A DNA stretch of 64,000 nt from Chitinophaga sp. CF418 (GCF_900142925.1 NZ_FRCN01000001.1:806001-870000), one strand, 5' to 3'. Shown: positions 43,197 to 53,113, numbered from the stretch's first letter. Translations and numbers: made by a program. The notes: generated by a model from the sequence alone, not told the origin.

Positions 43197-43898
43197 ATGA
43201 AAAAATCAACGCTGAAGCCCTACCTTTACAACTCCAAATCAACTCCTATGCATTCGGAAATCCCCGCTGTCTACACCGACAAACATGGCTCTATCCAGAC
43301 GACTATTAACAACGATTCAGTAACCTTAAGCATTGAACTGGACGGCATTGTTTTCTCCGGAGATACCTTTATTTATTTTCAACCAGAAACAACACTTGCA
43401 TTACCCGGTCGCTTTACCCTGGGCGAACTTGGCCAGTTGACCGACTATACATTATCCTGCCGTATTCCCATATCCACCTGGAAAGAAGGGATACAAATAC
43501 CAGGGGTTCTTTTGACTCAGGTAGAGTACAAAGAAGCTGCGACCCGACTCGACTACAATGCGCCTTATTTTCATTTCAGCTTCGAGCTTGAAGAGGAAAC
43601 TATTCAGATAGGGAAGCTATCACAATTTGAAGGCGTATTTGAAATATTAAGAGAAAAGCTACCAGAGAATATCGACATAAAAACCTGTTATACATGCCTG
43701 TATTCCGACTATAGCGTATACGGTAATGATATTTTTGGCACTATGTTATGTTTCAGGAACGCAAAAGATAAATATGTAAAGGTGAAAGACAAGGATGAGT
43801 ACATGGATATGATGGATGATTTCGACAGGATAGTGCAGGAAACCTATCTATGTGAAGATTTTACTCCCCGTATCAAAGGAACAGGATACAGAGGCTAA
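43197..43898 (+). CDS. DUF6304-like protein of unknown function
   Basis: Protein of 233 residues. The C-terminal half (CYTCLYSDYSVYGNDIFGTM, then MLCFRNAKDKYVKVKDKDEY, QETYLCEDFTPRIKGTGYRG) is the pattern I associate with DUF6304, whose function is unknown. The N-terminal half is strand-rich, without a signal peptide. Several Cys are conserved in position (CYTC). Related proteins are often single copies in Bacteroidota, sometimes beside toxin or contact-dependent loci; I see none here. It begins 116 bases after the divergent SDR start. Confidence 0.5.
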   Translation: MKKSTLKPYLYNSKSTPMHSEIPAVYTDKHGSIQTTINNDSVTLSIELDGIVFSGDTFIYFQPETTLALPGRFTLGELGQLTDYTLSCRIPISTWKEGIQIPGVLLTQVEYKEAATRLDYNAPYFHFSFELEEETIQIGKLSQFEGVFEILREKLPENIDIKTCYTCLYSDYSVYGNDIFGTMLCFRNAKDKYVKVKDKDEYMDMMDDFDRIVQETYLCEDFTPRIKGTGYRG

Positions 43899-43906
43899 TA
43901 AAATGC

Positions 43907-43936
43907 AAATCCTCACCGGTCGACCGGCGAGGATTT
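43907..43936. terminator. Terminator after the DUF6304-like gene
   Basis: Stem AAATCCTC-A-CCGGT (43907-43920) with ACCGG-C-GAGGATTT (43923-43936), one internal mismatch and a two-base loop, between convergent genes. Confidence 0.65.
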
Positions 43937-43967
43937 AGATGTAGATATATATTGATTGTTGAACCTA

Positions 43968-44381
43968 TTAAGCTACCAGCTCAGCCTGCAGGGAAATCTC
44001 CAGATTTAAGGCCCTGCTTACCGGGCAACCTGCTTTTGCACCTGCAGCCACTTCCTGGAATTTCTCATTGGTAATACCCGGCACTTTTGCTTTCAGCACC
44101 AGATCAGAACGGGTGATGGTACCATTGTCCAGCGTAACTGTGGATGTTGTTTCCAGTGTATCTGCTTTAAAACCTGCCGCTTCCAGATCGAGGGTGAGTT
44201 TCATGTTGAAACAACCCGCGTGTGCGGCTGCTATCAATTCTTCCGGATTGGTACCTACACCTTCTGCAAAACGGCTGTTAAAAGAGTATTGCGTTTTGTT
44301 CAGAACAGTGCTCTGAGTAGAGATATTACCATTACCTTCTTTGATAGTGCCATTCCAGATGGCGGATGCTGTACGTTTCAT
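43968..44381 (-). CDS. OsmC/Ohr family peroxidase-like protein
   Basis: Protein of 137 residues from ATG 44381. A TTG-started longer frame adds nonsense sequence. The two catalytic Cys of the family are present in AAHAGCFNMKL (about 58) and AKAGCPVSRAL (about 122), and GTNPEELIAAAH is typical of the OsmC subfamily. OsmC/Ohr reduces organic hydroperoxides using lipoyl or thiol donors. Third gene of an operon behind a TetR regulator and a DUF1348 protein, which suggests an inducible stress response. Confidence 0.9.
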   Translation of the reverse strand: MKRTASAIWNGTIKEGNGNISTQSTVLNKTQYSFNSRFAEGVGTNPEELIAAAHAGCFNMKLTLDLEAAGFKADTLETTSTVTLDNGTITRSDLVLKAKVPGITNEKFQEVAAGAKAGCPVSRALNLEISLQAELVA

Positions 44382-44518
44382 AGTATTGAATGTTTTAAGA
44401 GTGATTTGGCTTGTTTGTTGATCATTAACTGATGACACAAAATTAAGCCGGCCGCCAAGGGTAATCAATGCACATTTTGCCACTATTCTTGTACTTTTTA
44501 CCCCTGCCCCCATTTTGG

Positions 44519-44929
44519 CTATAATCTCCTCTCCGATTCCTGTATAGGCAGGTCATTAATACTGGCGAATCTGCGCTGCATCAGACCGTTCTCGTCAAAT
44601 TCCCAGTTCTCATTGCCATAAGCCCTAAACCATTGGCCGTCCTTGTCCTGGTACTCATATTCAAACCTTACCGCGATCCTGTTGTCAGTAAAAGCCCATA
44701 ACTCTTTCTTTAGTTTATAGTTCAACTCCCTCTTCCATTTCTCTTCCAGGAATTTCTTCGCTTCAGCCCTGCCATTCAGGAATGTGGAACGGTTCCTCCA
44801 TTCTGTATCAACTGTATAGGCCAGTGATACCCTTTCAGGGTCCTGTGAATTCCATGCATCTTCTGCCAATTGCACTTTTTCTATGGCTGTTTCCAGCGTA
44901 AACGGTGGTAACGGATATCTCTTTTCCAT
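44519..44929 (-). CDS. DUF1348 family protein (NTF2-like fold)
   Basis: Protein of 136 residues. The sequence [20 protein letters not shown] at the start, [20 protein letters not shown] in the middle and [20 protein letters not shown] at the end match DUF1348, a nuclear-transport-factor-2-like family. No catalytic role is established. It lies twelve bases after the TetR gene, and is probably co-expressed with it and with OsmC. Confidence 0.85.
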   Translation of the reverse strand: MEKRYPLPPFTLETAIEKVQLAEDAWNSQDPERVSLAYTVDTEWRNRSTFLNGRAEAKKFLEEKWKRELNYKLKKELWAFTDNRIAVRFEYEYQDKDGQWFRAYGNENWEFDENGLMQRRFASINDLPIQESERRL

Positions 44930-44941
44930 GATCTTTATGTA

Positions 44942-45481
44942 TTAATTGATTAATGAATTGACTATTTTTCTTGCCCTGTTCACCGGCCACTGATCCCGGT
45001 ATAACTGGCTTTCCACAAAGGCGCCTTCATATAAGAGGTAAATATGGTCGGCCAGGTCTGCATTTTCCAGCAAGTCCTTAAAAGACTGCCTTACATTGCT
45101 CTTATGAGCGTGAATAACATTCCTCACCTTCGTATTATCCACAGGAATTTCTGAAAGAATATTCAGGAAAGCGCAGCCCCGGAAATCCTCTTTTTCATTC
45201 AGCAGCGAGATCAGATCAAAAGAAGCGAGCACCTTCATTTTAGCACTCCTCTTTTGTGCCGTCAGCGCCTGCATCTGTTCCTCTATATAATCATGACGCT
45301 TCTCCAGTACTCCTACACACAGATCCTCCTTCGATTTGAAATGCTGGTAAAAGCTGGCCTTGGCCACATCCGCTTCTTCAATAATCTGGTTTATACCAGT
45401 TGAGTTATATCCCTGCTTCAGAAAAAGCTCATAAGCGGTTGCTAGTATCCGCTCGCGTGGGTGTAGTGATTCTTTACTCAT
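44942..45481 (-). CDS. TetR/AcrR family repressor
   Basis: Protein of 179 residues. The N-terminal helix-turn-helix (about 10-55; RERILATAYELFLKQGYNSTGINQI and VAKASFYQHFKSKEDL) is typical of TetR/AcrR. The C-terminal ligand domain is helical. First gene of the operon with DUF1348 and OsmC. A perfect inverted repeat upstream (45512-45525) and a -7 box (45493-45486) next to the start codon suggest self-repression and a leaderless transcript. Confidence 0.85.
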   Translation of the reverse strand: MSKESLHPRERILATAYELFLKQGYNSTGINQIIEEADVAKASFYQHFKSKEDLCVGVLEKRHDYIEEQMQALTAQKRSAKMKVLASFDLISLLNEKEDFRGCAFLNILSEIPVDNTKVRNVIHAHKSNVRQSFKDLLENADLADHIYLLYEGAFVESQLYRDQWPVNRARKIVNSLIN

Positions 45482-45485
45482 GACA

Positions 45486-45529
45486 CAAAGGTAAGGGGAT
45501 TTTCAATACAAACAGACAAGTCTGTCTAT
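45486..45529 (-). promoter_or_regulatory. Promoter and operator of the TetR operon
   Basis: The minus strand carries TACCTTTG (45493-45486), a match to the Bacteroidota -7 box, five bases before the ATG at 45481. Upstream, ACAGAC-AA-GTCTGT (45512-45525) is an inverted repeat extended by TAGAC on one side, a form common in TetR-family operators. It covers the expected -33 region, so the repressor would block its own promoter. Confidence 0.5.
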
Positions 45530-45560
45530 TTATTTTTTCGCGCCCATTTTTTGCATTGGT

Positions 45561-47222
45561 CCGGCACAATATGGCGGCCGTCTTTCATCTGTACTGGATG
45601 TGAAGATGAAAGAAGGCAATAACAAGGATTACCAGGTAAGCGGCGGGCTGGGCCTGATCAGTAGCAGATTGCTGGTAGAAGGCCCTATTCAAAAAGATAA
45701 ATCATCATTCATGATATCTGGCAGACGAACTTATGCCGACCTTTTTGCAAAGCTTTCTTCCGACATGAAAGATGTCAAATTATATTTCTATGACCTGAAT
45801 GCAAAAGCCAACTGGGCTATCAACAGTAAGAATAAATTATACTTCTCCGGATATTTTGGCAAAGATGTATTCAGCGTGTCTTCATTGTTTGGAAGCGATT
45901 GGGGCAATGCTACCGCTACACTAAGGTGGAACAGTCTATTGAGCAGCAAATTATTTTCCAACACATCTTTCATTTATAGCAACTACGATTTCAATGTAGG
46001 TTTTAAAACTGATGCCAGTGAGATGAATTTTAATTCACACATCAAAGACCTGAACCTGAAGCAGGATTTTACCTGGTATGCAAATGCCAGGAATACTTTG
46101 CGCATTGGATTTAATGTTATACAGCACACAGTCACTCCTACAAAAGCCGAAGGAACGGACATTGTGAATAATAAAAGAAGTCGTAAAGGATTAGAGAACG
46201 CAGTATATGTGAGCAATTCCTGGAAGGCTTCTGACGTCATTAACATTGACTATGGATTGCGGTTTTCATTTTACAATGTGTTGGGTGGCAACACTTATAA
46301 TATTTACAAGAATAATCAGCTCATCGACTCAATAAAATTAGCTAATGGAAAATTTGGCAAGAACTATTACAACCTTGAGCCAAGAATTTCTGCGAGCTAC
46401 AGTCTGAACAACACCGCAGCTATAAAAATCGGTTATGCCCGTAACACGCAAAACCTGCACCTGATGAGTAACTCGACCGGAGGCAGTCCTACCGATGCAT
46501 GGATTGGGAACAGTTACAACATTAAGCCCGAGGTAGCCGATCAGTTCAGCATTGGCTTTAGCAAAAACCTTCACAACAATGCGTTTGAACTGAATACCGA
46601 GACGTACTATAAAACAATGCAGCACCAGATAGACTACAGAGATGGCGCCGACATAAACACTGTTCCTGATATTGAAAGTGAATTGCTCTTTGGTAAAGGC
46701 CGGGCTTATGGCATAGAAATTTTATTGAGAAAGAAAAAGGGAAACCTGACAGGATGGGTTGGTTATACGCTTTCTAAAACCGAAAGACAAATAAATGGCA
46801 TCAACAAAGGCCAGTGGTATAACGCAAAGCAAGACCGCACTCACGATTTATCAATTGTAGGTATTTACACGCTTTCGCCACGATGGACATTATCCGGCAC
46901 ATTCATTTACACCACCGGCAACGCCGTAACATTCCCTACGGGCAAATATGTCTTAAACAATATGGTCATCTATCAATATGGAACCCGCAACGCCGACAGA
47001 ATGCCCGCTACACATAGACTGGACATCAGCGCCACTTATGAAAGACCGGCCAGGAAAAACTGGCAAAGTTCATGGAGCTTCGGGCTGTACAATGTATATG
47101 GCCGCCGTAATCCATTCGCCATCACATTTAAAGAAAATAAAGACAATCCACAAAAAATAGATGCTGTACAAACCTCCCTCTTTCAATGGGTGCCCAGCAT
47201 AACCTATAATTTCAAATTTTAA
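45561..47222 (+). pseudogene. TonB-dependent receptor lacking its N-terminal two domains
   Basis: The frame resumes at PAQYGGRLSSVLDVKMKEGN, the end of a receptor plug domain, and continues as a complete beta-barrel to a C-terminal VPSITYNFKF. Everything before it, that is the signal peptide, the carboxypeptidase-like domain and most of the plug (about 200 residues), is missing, and the DNA before 45561 belongs to the TetR promoter region. The only in-frame starts are a GTG at 45600 or an ATG at 45606, too late for export. It was probably created by a deletion joining the TetR upstream region to the receptor. Barrels of this sequence type pair with a DUF4249 lipoprotein, which is intact downstream (12 bases). 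Confidence 0.85.
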
Positions 47223-47233
47223 GAAAGCATAAA

Positions 47234-48025
47234 ATGAAAAATATTGTCAGTATAATATTCATCGCCTTACTTCTTACAGCCTGCGAAAAAACAATTGATT
47301 TAAAATACAAAGACAATTTATCCAGGATCATCATAGAAGGGAATATTACGAACGAAGCGGGACCGTATTATGTAAAGATCACAAAGTCCATCAAATTAAC
47401 TGAAACCGGTACTTACCCTACAATTGATGATGCCGTAGTAACTATCAGCGATGATGCCGGAAATAGCGAAACCCTCAGCACACTGGGAAATGGAACATAC
47501 CGTACCAACCTATTGACTGGTGTGGAAGGCAGAACATATACACTTACTGTACAGGCAGAAAATCAAACATACACTGCACAAAGCACGATGCCGCAGCATG
47601 TACCTTTTGATTCTATCAGAATAGAGACGGATATTATTACCGGTGAAACAGAATACAGTGTGATACCGGTTTATACAGATCCATTTGCAAAAGGCAACAA
47701 TTACAGGTTTGTGTTATGGATAAACAATAAACTAATCAATCAGCACTTCGTACAAAATGACGAAGTAAGAAATGGTGCTGCTAATTCTGTCAGGCTGGAA
47801 ATAAATGATGATGACATTGAGTTTAAACAGGGAGATTCGATCTCGTTACAAATGCAATGCATTGATAAAAATGTGGCATTGTATTACAGAACATTAGCAT
47901 TAATATCTGACAGTGGCCCCGGCGGAGGCGCCACACCGAACAATCCACCCAATAATATTTCCAATGGGGCATTAGGGATATTTTCAGCTTATACAGTAGA
48001 GCAAAAGAGTAAATCTTTACCATAA
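47234..48025 (+). CDS. DUF4249 domain-containing lipoprotein
   Basis: Protein of 263 residues. A lipoprotein signal ends in LLTAC (Cys near residue 17), then EKTIDLKYKDNLSRIIIEGN and NEAGPYYVKITKSIKLTETG, the conserved start of DUF4249, followed by an Ig-like beta-rich body. DUF4249 lipoproteins are found next to TonB receptors of the type seen upstream and are thought to help them, perhaps like SusD-type partners. The gene itself looks intact, although its partner receptor is truncated. Confidence 0.85.
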   Translation: MKNIVSIIFIALLLTACEKTIDLKYKDNLSRIIIEGNITNEAGPYYVKITKSIKLTETGTYPTIDDAVVTISDDAGNSETLSTLGNGTYRTNLLTGVEGRTYTLTVQAENQTYTAQSTMPQHVPFDSIRIETDIITGETEYSVIPVYTDPFAKGNNYRFVLWINNKLINQHFVQNDEVRNGAANSVRLEINDDDIEFKQGDSISLQMQCIDKNVALYYRTLALISDSGPGGGATPNNPPNNISNGALGIFSAYTVEQKSKSLP

Positions 48026-48073
48026 AACACAAGTTTTCAACCGTTGTCGGGGCTTTTGCCCCCCTATTTATAC

Positions 48074-48101
48074 AAGGGCTGTTATATAACGGCCTTTTTT
48101 T
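48074..48101 (+). terminator. Terminator after the DUF4249 gene
   Basis: Compact stem around GTTATATAAC extended with GGGC and GGCC, followed by a run of seven T (48095-48101). Confidence 0.6.
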
Positions 48102-48225
48102 GTGTTTACCTCTCCACCCTCCAATTTGCCACCTTCAGCTATCTATTCTCCCCGTACAACAATTTTTGCTTGTTATTGGTATTCTCTACGGGCAATTTTG
48201 CCAGTGAGAACAAATCGGCCCAACA

Positions 48226-49551
48226 ATGTCTATATCCACCTTCTTCAAAAAAAAACTTGTAAACATCGCCCTGATCATCGCCGGTGGTCTGCTCTTAATA
48301 CAATTTATCAGACCTGGTATTAAGAACCCTCCGGTTACAAAAGACATTCAGGCGCCGCCTGACATAGCACACATCCTGCGGGTTTCCTGTTATGACTGTC
48401 ATTCGAATGAGACCAAACTGAAATGGTTTGATGAGATAGCGCCCGCTTCCTGGCTGGTAGCCGGCCATATCAAAGATGGCAGGAAAGCGCTGAACTTCTC
48501 CCATTGGGACAGCCTCTCTGCCGGCGATCAGAAGGCTAATCTTTTCCTGTCTGTGAACCAGGCGATGTTTGGAACAATGCCACTTCCCTCTTACACCACC
48601 TTTCATGGAGATGCGAGACTAACAGAAAGGGATATCAATACCCTCAAAACATACGTCAGAGGCCTCGCACCTGTTAAAGTATCTGATACGGCCCGTATTG
48701 CCGTGGCACAGCAACAATTCAGCAAGTGGGCCGCCGGAGCGCTTCCTTCTGTTCAAGATATACAACCTGCTCCCAATGGCATCGCATATATACATGACTA
48801 CAGGGACTGGCAGATCGTGAATATCTCAGACAGGTTCGATAACGGTACCATGAGGGTCATCCTGGGTAACGACGTGGCGATCCAGGCTATTAATAAACAT
48901 CATACCAATCCGTGGCCTAATGGCACCATATTCGCCAAAGTAGCCTGGGAACAATTGACTGACAGCACCCTTGTTGCCAATACCGGCGAACTCAAACAGG
49001 TGGAGTTCATGATAAAAGATGATAAAAAATATACCGGTACCGCAGGTTGGGGCTGGGCAAGATGGAAAGGGAATGACCTGAAACCCTACGGCAAAACACT
49101 GACCTTTACCCAGGAATGTGTGAACTGTCACCAGCCTATGAAAGGCAATGACTTCGTCTTCACACCTACCATGGCAGATGCAGACAGGCCTGATAAAGTG
49201 GTCAGCGGAGCACAGCAGCAACTGATTGCTTCCGTGATCGATAACAAACGGCAGACGCATACGGTATTATTCGGGAATAGCATTGCCGTACAACATGCCA
49301 GAAGCGGCGGTATAGGCTCCTATCCTGCCGGGGCAGTACTCTCACTCGCCACCTGGTCTCAACAGGAAGATGCGCACTGGTTCGGCGCAAAGATCCCGGA
49401 ACACCTTCAGACAGTAGAAACAGTGAAAGTGGGTGCGATAACAACGTACGAAGGCTATCAGGCACCGTCCTGGAAACAGCTGCCGGCGGCAGACCATTCA
49501 GACAGGATCAATTATATTACACACCTGAGAGCATCTGTCATCTTCAATTAA
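48226..49551 (+). CDS. Membrane-anchored c-type haem protein with cytochrome P460 domain
   Basis: Protein of 441 residues. An N-terminal membrane anchor (about 10-30) is followed by a haem-binding domain with CYDCHSNE (about 55-59), then a cytochrome P460-type domain (about 155-315) with a second CXXCH (CVNCHQP, about 297) at its end, and a C-terminal helical part. The two haem motifs and arrangement match periplasmic 'haem-binding plus P460' proteins of Bacteroidota. P460 domains are otherwise known from hydroxylamine and NO metabolism, but no such genes are near. Possible role in periplasmic electron transfer. Confidence 0.8.
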   Translation: MSISTFFKKKLVNIALIIAGGLLLIQFIRPGIKNPPVTKDIQAPPDIAHILRVSCYDCHSNETKLKWFDEIAPASWLVAGHIKDGRKALNFSHWDSLSAGDQKANLFLSVNQAMFGTMPLPSYTTFHGDARLTERDINTLKTYVRGLAPVKVSDTARIAVAQQQFSKWAAGALPSVQDIQPAPNGIAYIHDYRDWQIVNISDRFDNGTMRVILGNDVAIQAINKHHTNPWPNGTIFAKVAWEQLTDSTLVANTGELKQVEFMIKDDKKYTGTAGWGWARWKGNDLKPYGKTLTFTQECVNCHQPMKGNDFVFTPTMADADRPDKVVSGAQQQLIASVIDNKRQTHTVLFGNSIAVQHARSGGIGSYPAGAVLSLATWSQQEDAHWFGAKIPEHLQTVETVKVGAITTYEGYQAPSWKQLPAADHSDRINYITHLRASVIFN

Positions 49552-49643
49552 ACACTGCAGATTGTATACTTTGAAAAACAAATAAAATATGTTCCTTTAC
49601 CATGTTTTTCCTAGATTTATACAGACCACCAAAAAGCAGTCTT

Positions 49644-50519
49644 ATGAGTCATCTTAAAATAGGATGGGCCGGTCTGGGCAATATGGGAACGCCAATGGTA
49701 ACGAACCTCGTCAGGGCCGGTTTTAAGGTAAAAGTATACAATCGCACTACGGCGAAGGCTACAGCATTGCAGGAGAAGCTGGACGTAGAGATAGCCAGGA
49801 GTCCAACGCACCTGGTGGAAGATGTGGATGTTGTGATCACCATGCTTACTGACGATGCTGCGCTCAAAGAACTATATGAGGGGCCGGATGGCATTCTTTC
49901 CATACCCCTGCCTGTAGATATGCTGGCCATTGACATGAGTACCGTTTCTCCGGATACTACCCGGCAGCTGGCGGCCTTATGTGAGGCGGAAGGCATCTGG
50001 TATATGGATGCACCCGTATCCGGCAGTGTAAAACCTGCCGAGGAAGGACAACTGGTCATTATGGCCGGAGGTCGTCCGGAGGATTTTGAACGGGCCAAAC
50101 CTATCTTTAATGCCCTGGGGAAGGCAGCATACCTGCTGGGTGAGAACGGAGCCGGAAATTATGCGAAACTGGCCATTAACACCTTCCTGGGTATTACCCT
50201 GCAGGGGTTATCAGAAGCCGTCATATTTGCAAAGAATAACGGCGTTTCCCCCGAACAGCTCCTGCCATTGATCAATGACGGGCCTTTAGCCAGCGTGGTA
50301 TCCAGGAGTAAATCACAGAATATCATCAATCATGATTTTACGCCTTCATTCCCTTTAAGTCTCCTCGCCAAAGATATACGGCTTGCAAAGGCACAGGGAA
50401 TGGATACCCCTGCAGTCAATACCCTTTCCAATACATTGCAGGAGGCATTGGCGAAAGGCCTGGGGGCAGCCGACATGATGGCCATTTATCAATATCTTGA
50501 ACAGGAATATGTTGTATAA
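49644..50519 (+). CDS. 3-hydroxyisobutyrate dehydrogenase-like oxidoreductase
   Basis: Protein of 291 residues from ATG 49644; an upstream frame adds non-conserved residues. The family's NAD(P) motif GWAGLGNMGTPMVTNLVRAG is near residue 6, the substrate motif DAPVSGSVKPAEEGQLVIMAGG near 115 and the catalytic Lys in GAGNYAKLAINTFLG near 165. Members reduce or oxidise 3-hydroxyisobutyrate, tartronate semialdehyde or small keto acids. The substrate cannot be assigned. It stands between two c-type haem protein genes, of which the second is on the other strand. Confidence 0.85.
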   Translation: MSHLKIGWAGLGNMGTPMVTNLVRAGFKVKVYNRTTAKATALQEKLDVEIARSPTHLVEDVDVVITMLTDDAALKELYEGPDGILSIPLPVDMLAIDMSTVSPDTTRQLAALCEAEGIWYMDAPVSGSVKPAEEGQLVIMAGGRPEDFERAKPIFNALGKAAYLLGENGAGNYAKLAINTFLGITLQGLSEAVIFAKNNGVSPEQLLPLINDGPLASVVSRSKSQNIINHDFTPSFPLSLLAKDIRLAKAQGMDTPAVNTLSNTLQEALAKGLGAADMMAIYQYLEQEYVV

Positions 50520-50832
50520 AAGCATAGGCCGGTCTCTCGACCGGCCTACTCACAACGTGTGTGTCTTCTAAGGATAATCAGGATAATAACACTTCATCAC
50601 TCTTAAAGTATCACCTTCAGGCTTCAGGTTTTTCAATAATTATATATAGCAGGCTGTCTCATTTTTCTGATATACTATATTCATTCTATTTCTCATATAA
50701 AGCGATGGTTGTCATTCGCTGACCCGGTTGTCTTTTTCTTTCAATCCGGTTCGCAAAGTTATGCTGGTCTCTTTATTGCTTATGCCACCGAATCCGGTAA
50801 CATCGCACCCCCCAATTAAGGGGATGTTCCCC
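50520..50832. other. Intergenic stretch with two hairpins
   Basis: AGGCCGGT-CTCTCG-ACCGGCCT (50526-50547) lies just after the dehydrogenase stop and is probably a terminator without T-run. A second GC-rich inverted repeat at about 50815-50832, overlapping the end of the cytochrome gene, may end the minus-strand gene. Otherwise nothing recognised. Confidence 0.4.
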
Positions 50833-51810
50833 TCAGGGGGTGAATTTCTCTACCTGATGATGCACTGGTTTCAGGGTTTTCAGGTATGCATAAATAGATC
50901 TCAGGTCACTGGTATCCATCCCTGAGTAGTATGCCCAGGGCATCAGGGTATTAAAATCTCCTTTCGCAACAGGCTGATTACGTATTGCACTATCTGCAAA
51001 TAATTTGAACCGCGCCACAAATTGCGCTGCTGTCCAGCTACCTATCCCCGTTTCTTTATCAGGCGTTATGTTGGCAGTACGCGACATCCCACCGGTAGGC
51101 AATGGGAAAATATTCCCTCCTGCAAAGGCATCTCCTGAATCTTTTCCCTGCACTTTATAGGTATGACAGTCTGCACAACCTGCCGTCATCACCAGGTAAC
51201 GACCATATCCTACGGTATCACTACGATCCACATAGGTAACAGGTACAGGATCGGAAGGCGTCAGATTCATCAGCAGGCTGACAGGGAAATCGGCTGAAGA
51301 TGCCGGTACATCATTAGGGATAGAAGGCATGCTGCGGAGATATGCTATGATAGCATATACATCCTCCGTTTGCATCTTCCCGTAGCTGGTATAAGGCATT
51401 AATGGGAAAAGCGTTTTTCCATGCCTGTCCACACCACTGGTGATAGCCCGGTATATCTCACCATCTGTCCATTTACCCAGACCATAAGGTGTAATATTCT
51501 TTGAATAGAACACGCCGGGGAAACCAAACTTATGATCAAAACGTATTCCTCCGGCCCCCATGGAATCAGGAAAATTAGGGCCGGCCAGTTTTGAAAAATC
51601 TCGTTGTGAATGGCAATCCGTACAACCGGCTACGTTATACACCAGATAGCGCCCCCGTTCTATGCGGGCTGGCGTACGTTCAATAGTAATATCAGGCGCT
51701 GCTCCAACATTAGGAAGCGCAAACCGGAGGTAAGAATAGCCACTGATGATAATTAATACAGCTAACAGTACAATCGCGCCTAAAGCACGCAGGATCGTTT
51801 TCTTGTTCAT
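50833..51810 (-). CDS. Dihaem c-type cytochrome
   Basis: Protein of 325 residues with a membrane anchor or uncleaved signal (about 8-30). Two cytochrome c domains, with CTDCH near residue 62 and CADCH near 210, and the distal Met candidates in PLMPYTSYGKM and TLMPWAYYSG. This is the layout of the cytochrome c subunits of alcohol or aldose dehydrogenases, and some Bacteroidota use such proteins to accept electrons from PQQ enzymes. A secreted PQQ-dehydrogenase-like protein is encoded at 20330-23464, but it is far away and the link is only a possibility. Confidence 0.85.
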   Translation of the reverse strand: MNKKTILRALGAIVLLAVLIIISGYSYLRFALPNVGAAPDITIERTPARIERGRYLVYNVAGCTDCHSQRDFSKLAGPNFPDSMGAGGIRFDHKFGFPGVFYSKNITPYGLGKWTDGEIYRAITSGVDRHGKTLFPLMPYTSYGKMQTEDVYAIIAYLRSMPSIPNDVPASSADFPVSLLMNLTPSDPVPVTYVDRSDTVGYGRYLVMTAGCADCHTYKVQGKDSGDAFAGGNIFPLPTGGMSRTANITPDKETGIGSWTAAQFVARFKLFADSAIRNQPVAKGDFNTLMPWAYYSGMDTSDLRSIYAYLKTLKPVHHQVEKFTP

Positions 51811-52123
51811 AAAAAGTGTAATGGGTGTTTTTTCTCGAACTATTTATCAGACTTTCTCGGATCAGGGCCACAAAGTTATTGCAGCATGTGTGTAGTTGTT
51901 GTTACCGAAAACGGTTGAAAAGCATCCCCACATTAGGGGATAGCATATATACATTGCAGGTTACGCACTGTTGGATATTGATTCTCAGACAGTAACTATC
52001 GTACTACGGTAACGCCTATTTTTGGGGCATTGATTAATAACATTAAATGATATTAAAAATCAATATCATTGTACTGTATATCCAAGTACAACCATATTCT
52101 GAAGCCAACTTAAATATCCTGGA
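51811..52123. other. Intergenic stretch with an inverted repeat upstream of the GH128-like gene
   Basis: It holds the divergent promoters of the cytochrome and GH128-like genes. AATGATATT (52046-52054) and AATATCATT (52062-52070) form a perfect nine-base inverted repeat, a possible operator. Nothing else recognised. Confidence 0.35.
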
Positions 52124-53014
52124 ATGACCAAATTAAAACTCGCGCTCTTAATGAGCCTGTCCCTGTTCATCGCCTGCAGTAAAGACAAAGATGCATCTCC
52201 AACACCCGGTGGTGGAAGTGAGAATGGCGGTGGCTATGAAGCGCCTAAAACCGGTAAAAAAGGTGCAGACTTCAGCACCAATACCACCAACGGCACATGG
52301 TATACCAACGTTGTAAATCTGAAAAGCCACTGGTTCTACACATGGGGAACTCCCTTACCAGCCAGGACTGTACCACAGAATTGTGAATTCGTATCTATGT
52401 TCTGGGGAAAAGGCAATGTGACCGATGCGCTGATCGATTCTGTTAAAAGAATGAAAGCTGCTGGTACTGTAAAATATGTGCTGGGATTCAATGAACCGGA
52501 TCTGGGGGATCAATCCAATATGACGGTGCAGGAAGCGCTGGACCTCTGGCCTAAGCTGGAAAACATCGGCCTGCCGTTGGGCAGCCCTGCTGCGGCATGG
52601 CCTACACAAGCCTGGATCTATGAATTCCTCGATAAGGCGATCCAGCAGAAACGCCGTGTAGACTTCATCTGCGTACATATGTATGTAGGTCTGGATGATG
52701 TGCACTTCGTGAAAACCCTGCAGGATCTTTATGATAAATACCACCTTCCTATCTGGATCACCGAATTTGCTACAGTGGATAACAACTCAACTACCATAGA
52801 CGGTAACATGTACAGGCCGGATCAGGTACTGGCATTTATGCAACGCCTGCTGCCTAAACTGGAAGCATTACCATTTGTACACCGTTACTCCTGGTTCTCC
52901 GGTTCTCCTACCAGCACAAGGTTATGGCCTTCTGCACTGGTGGGCGCCGATGGTAAACTGACCACACTGGGACAATGGTATGCAGACTATAAACCAAATA
53001 CAACAGTGAAGTAA
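52124..53014 (+). CDS. GH128-like glycoside hydrolase lipoprotein (beta-1,3-glucanase)
   Basis: Protein of 296 residues. A lipoprotein signal ends in LFIAC (Cys near 18), a Gly-Ser-rich linker (PTPGGGSENGGGYE) follows, and the Asl1/GH128-type (beta/alpha)8 core starts near residue 45. The acid/base Glu is in LGFNEPDL (about 126) and the nucleophile Glu in WITEFATV (about 211), with the family's HMYVGL strand between. GH128 enzymes cut beta-1,3-glucans such as laminarin and fungal wall glucan. With the GH16 lipoprotein at 38074 this suggests surface attack on beta-1,3-glucans. A single unit with a strong terminator. Confidence 0.85.
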   Translation: MTKLKLALLMSLSLFIACSKDKDASPTPGGGSENGGGYEAPKTGKKGADFSTNTTNGTWYTNVVNLKSHWFYTWGTPLPARTVPQNCEFVSMFWGKGNVTDALIDSVKRMKAAGTVKYVLGFNEPDLGDQSNMTVQEALDLWPKLENIGLPLGSPAAAWPTQAWIYEFLDKAIQQKRRVDFICVHMYVGLDDVHFVKTLQDLYDKYHLPIWITEFATVDNNSTTIDGNMYRPDQVLAFMQRLLPKLEALPFVHRYSWFSGSPTSTRLWPSALVGADGKLTTLGQWYADYKPNTTVK

Positions 53015-53036
53015 TCATCACACTATCTTATTACAG

Positions 53037-53075
53037 AAAGACCCGCGTCCATACTATGTATAACGCGGGTCTTTT
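53037..53075 (+). terminator. Terminator after the GH128-like gene
   Basis: Twelve-base-pair stem AAAGACCCGCGT (53037-53048) with ACGCGGGTCTTT (53063-53074), fourteen-base loop, T-rich end. Confidence 0.85.
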
Positions 53076-53113
53076 CTTTTTATAAACAAGGGAGCAATAT
53101 TCCGCCTCTCTTC

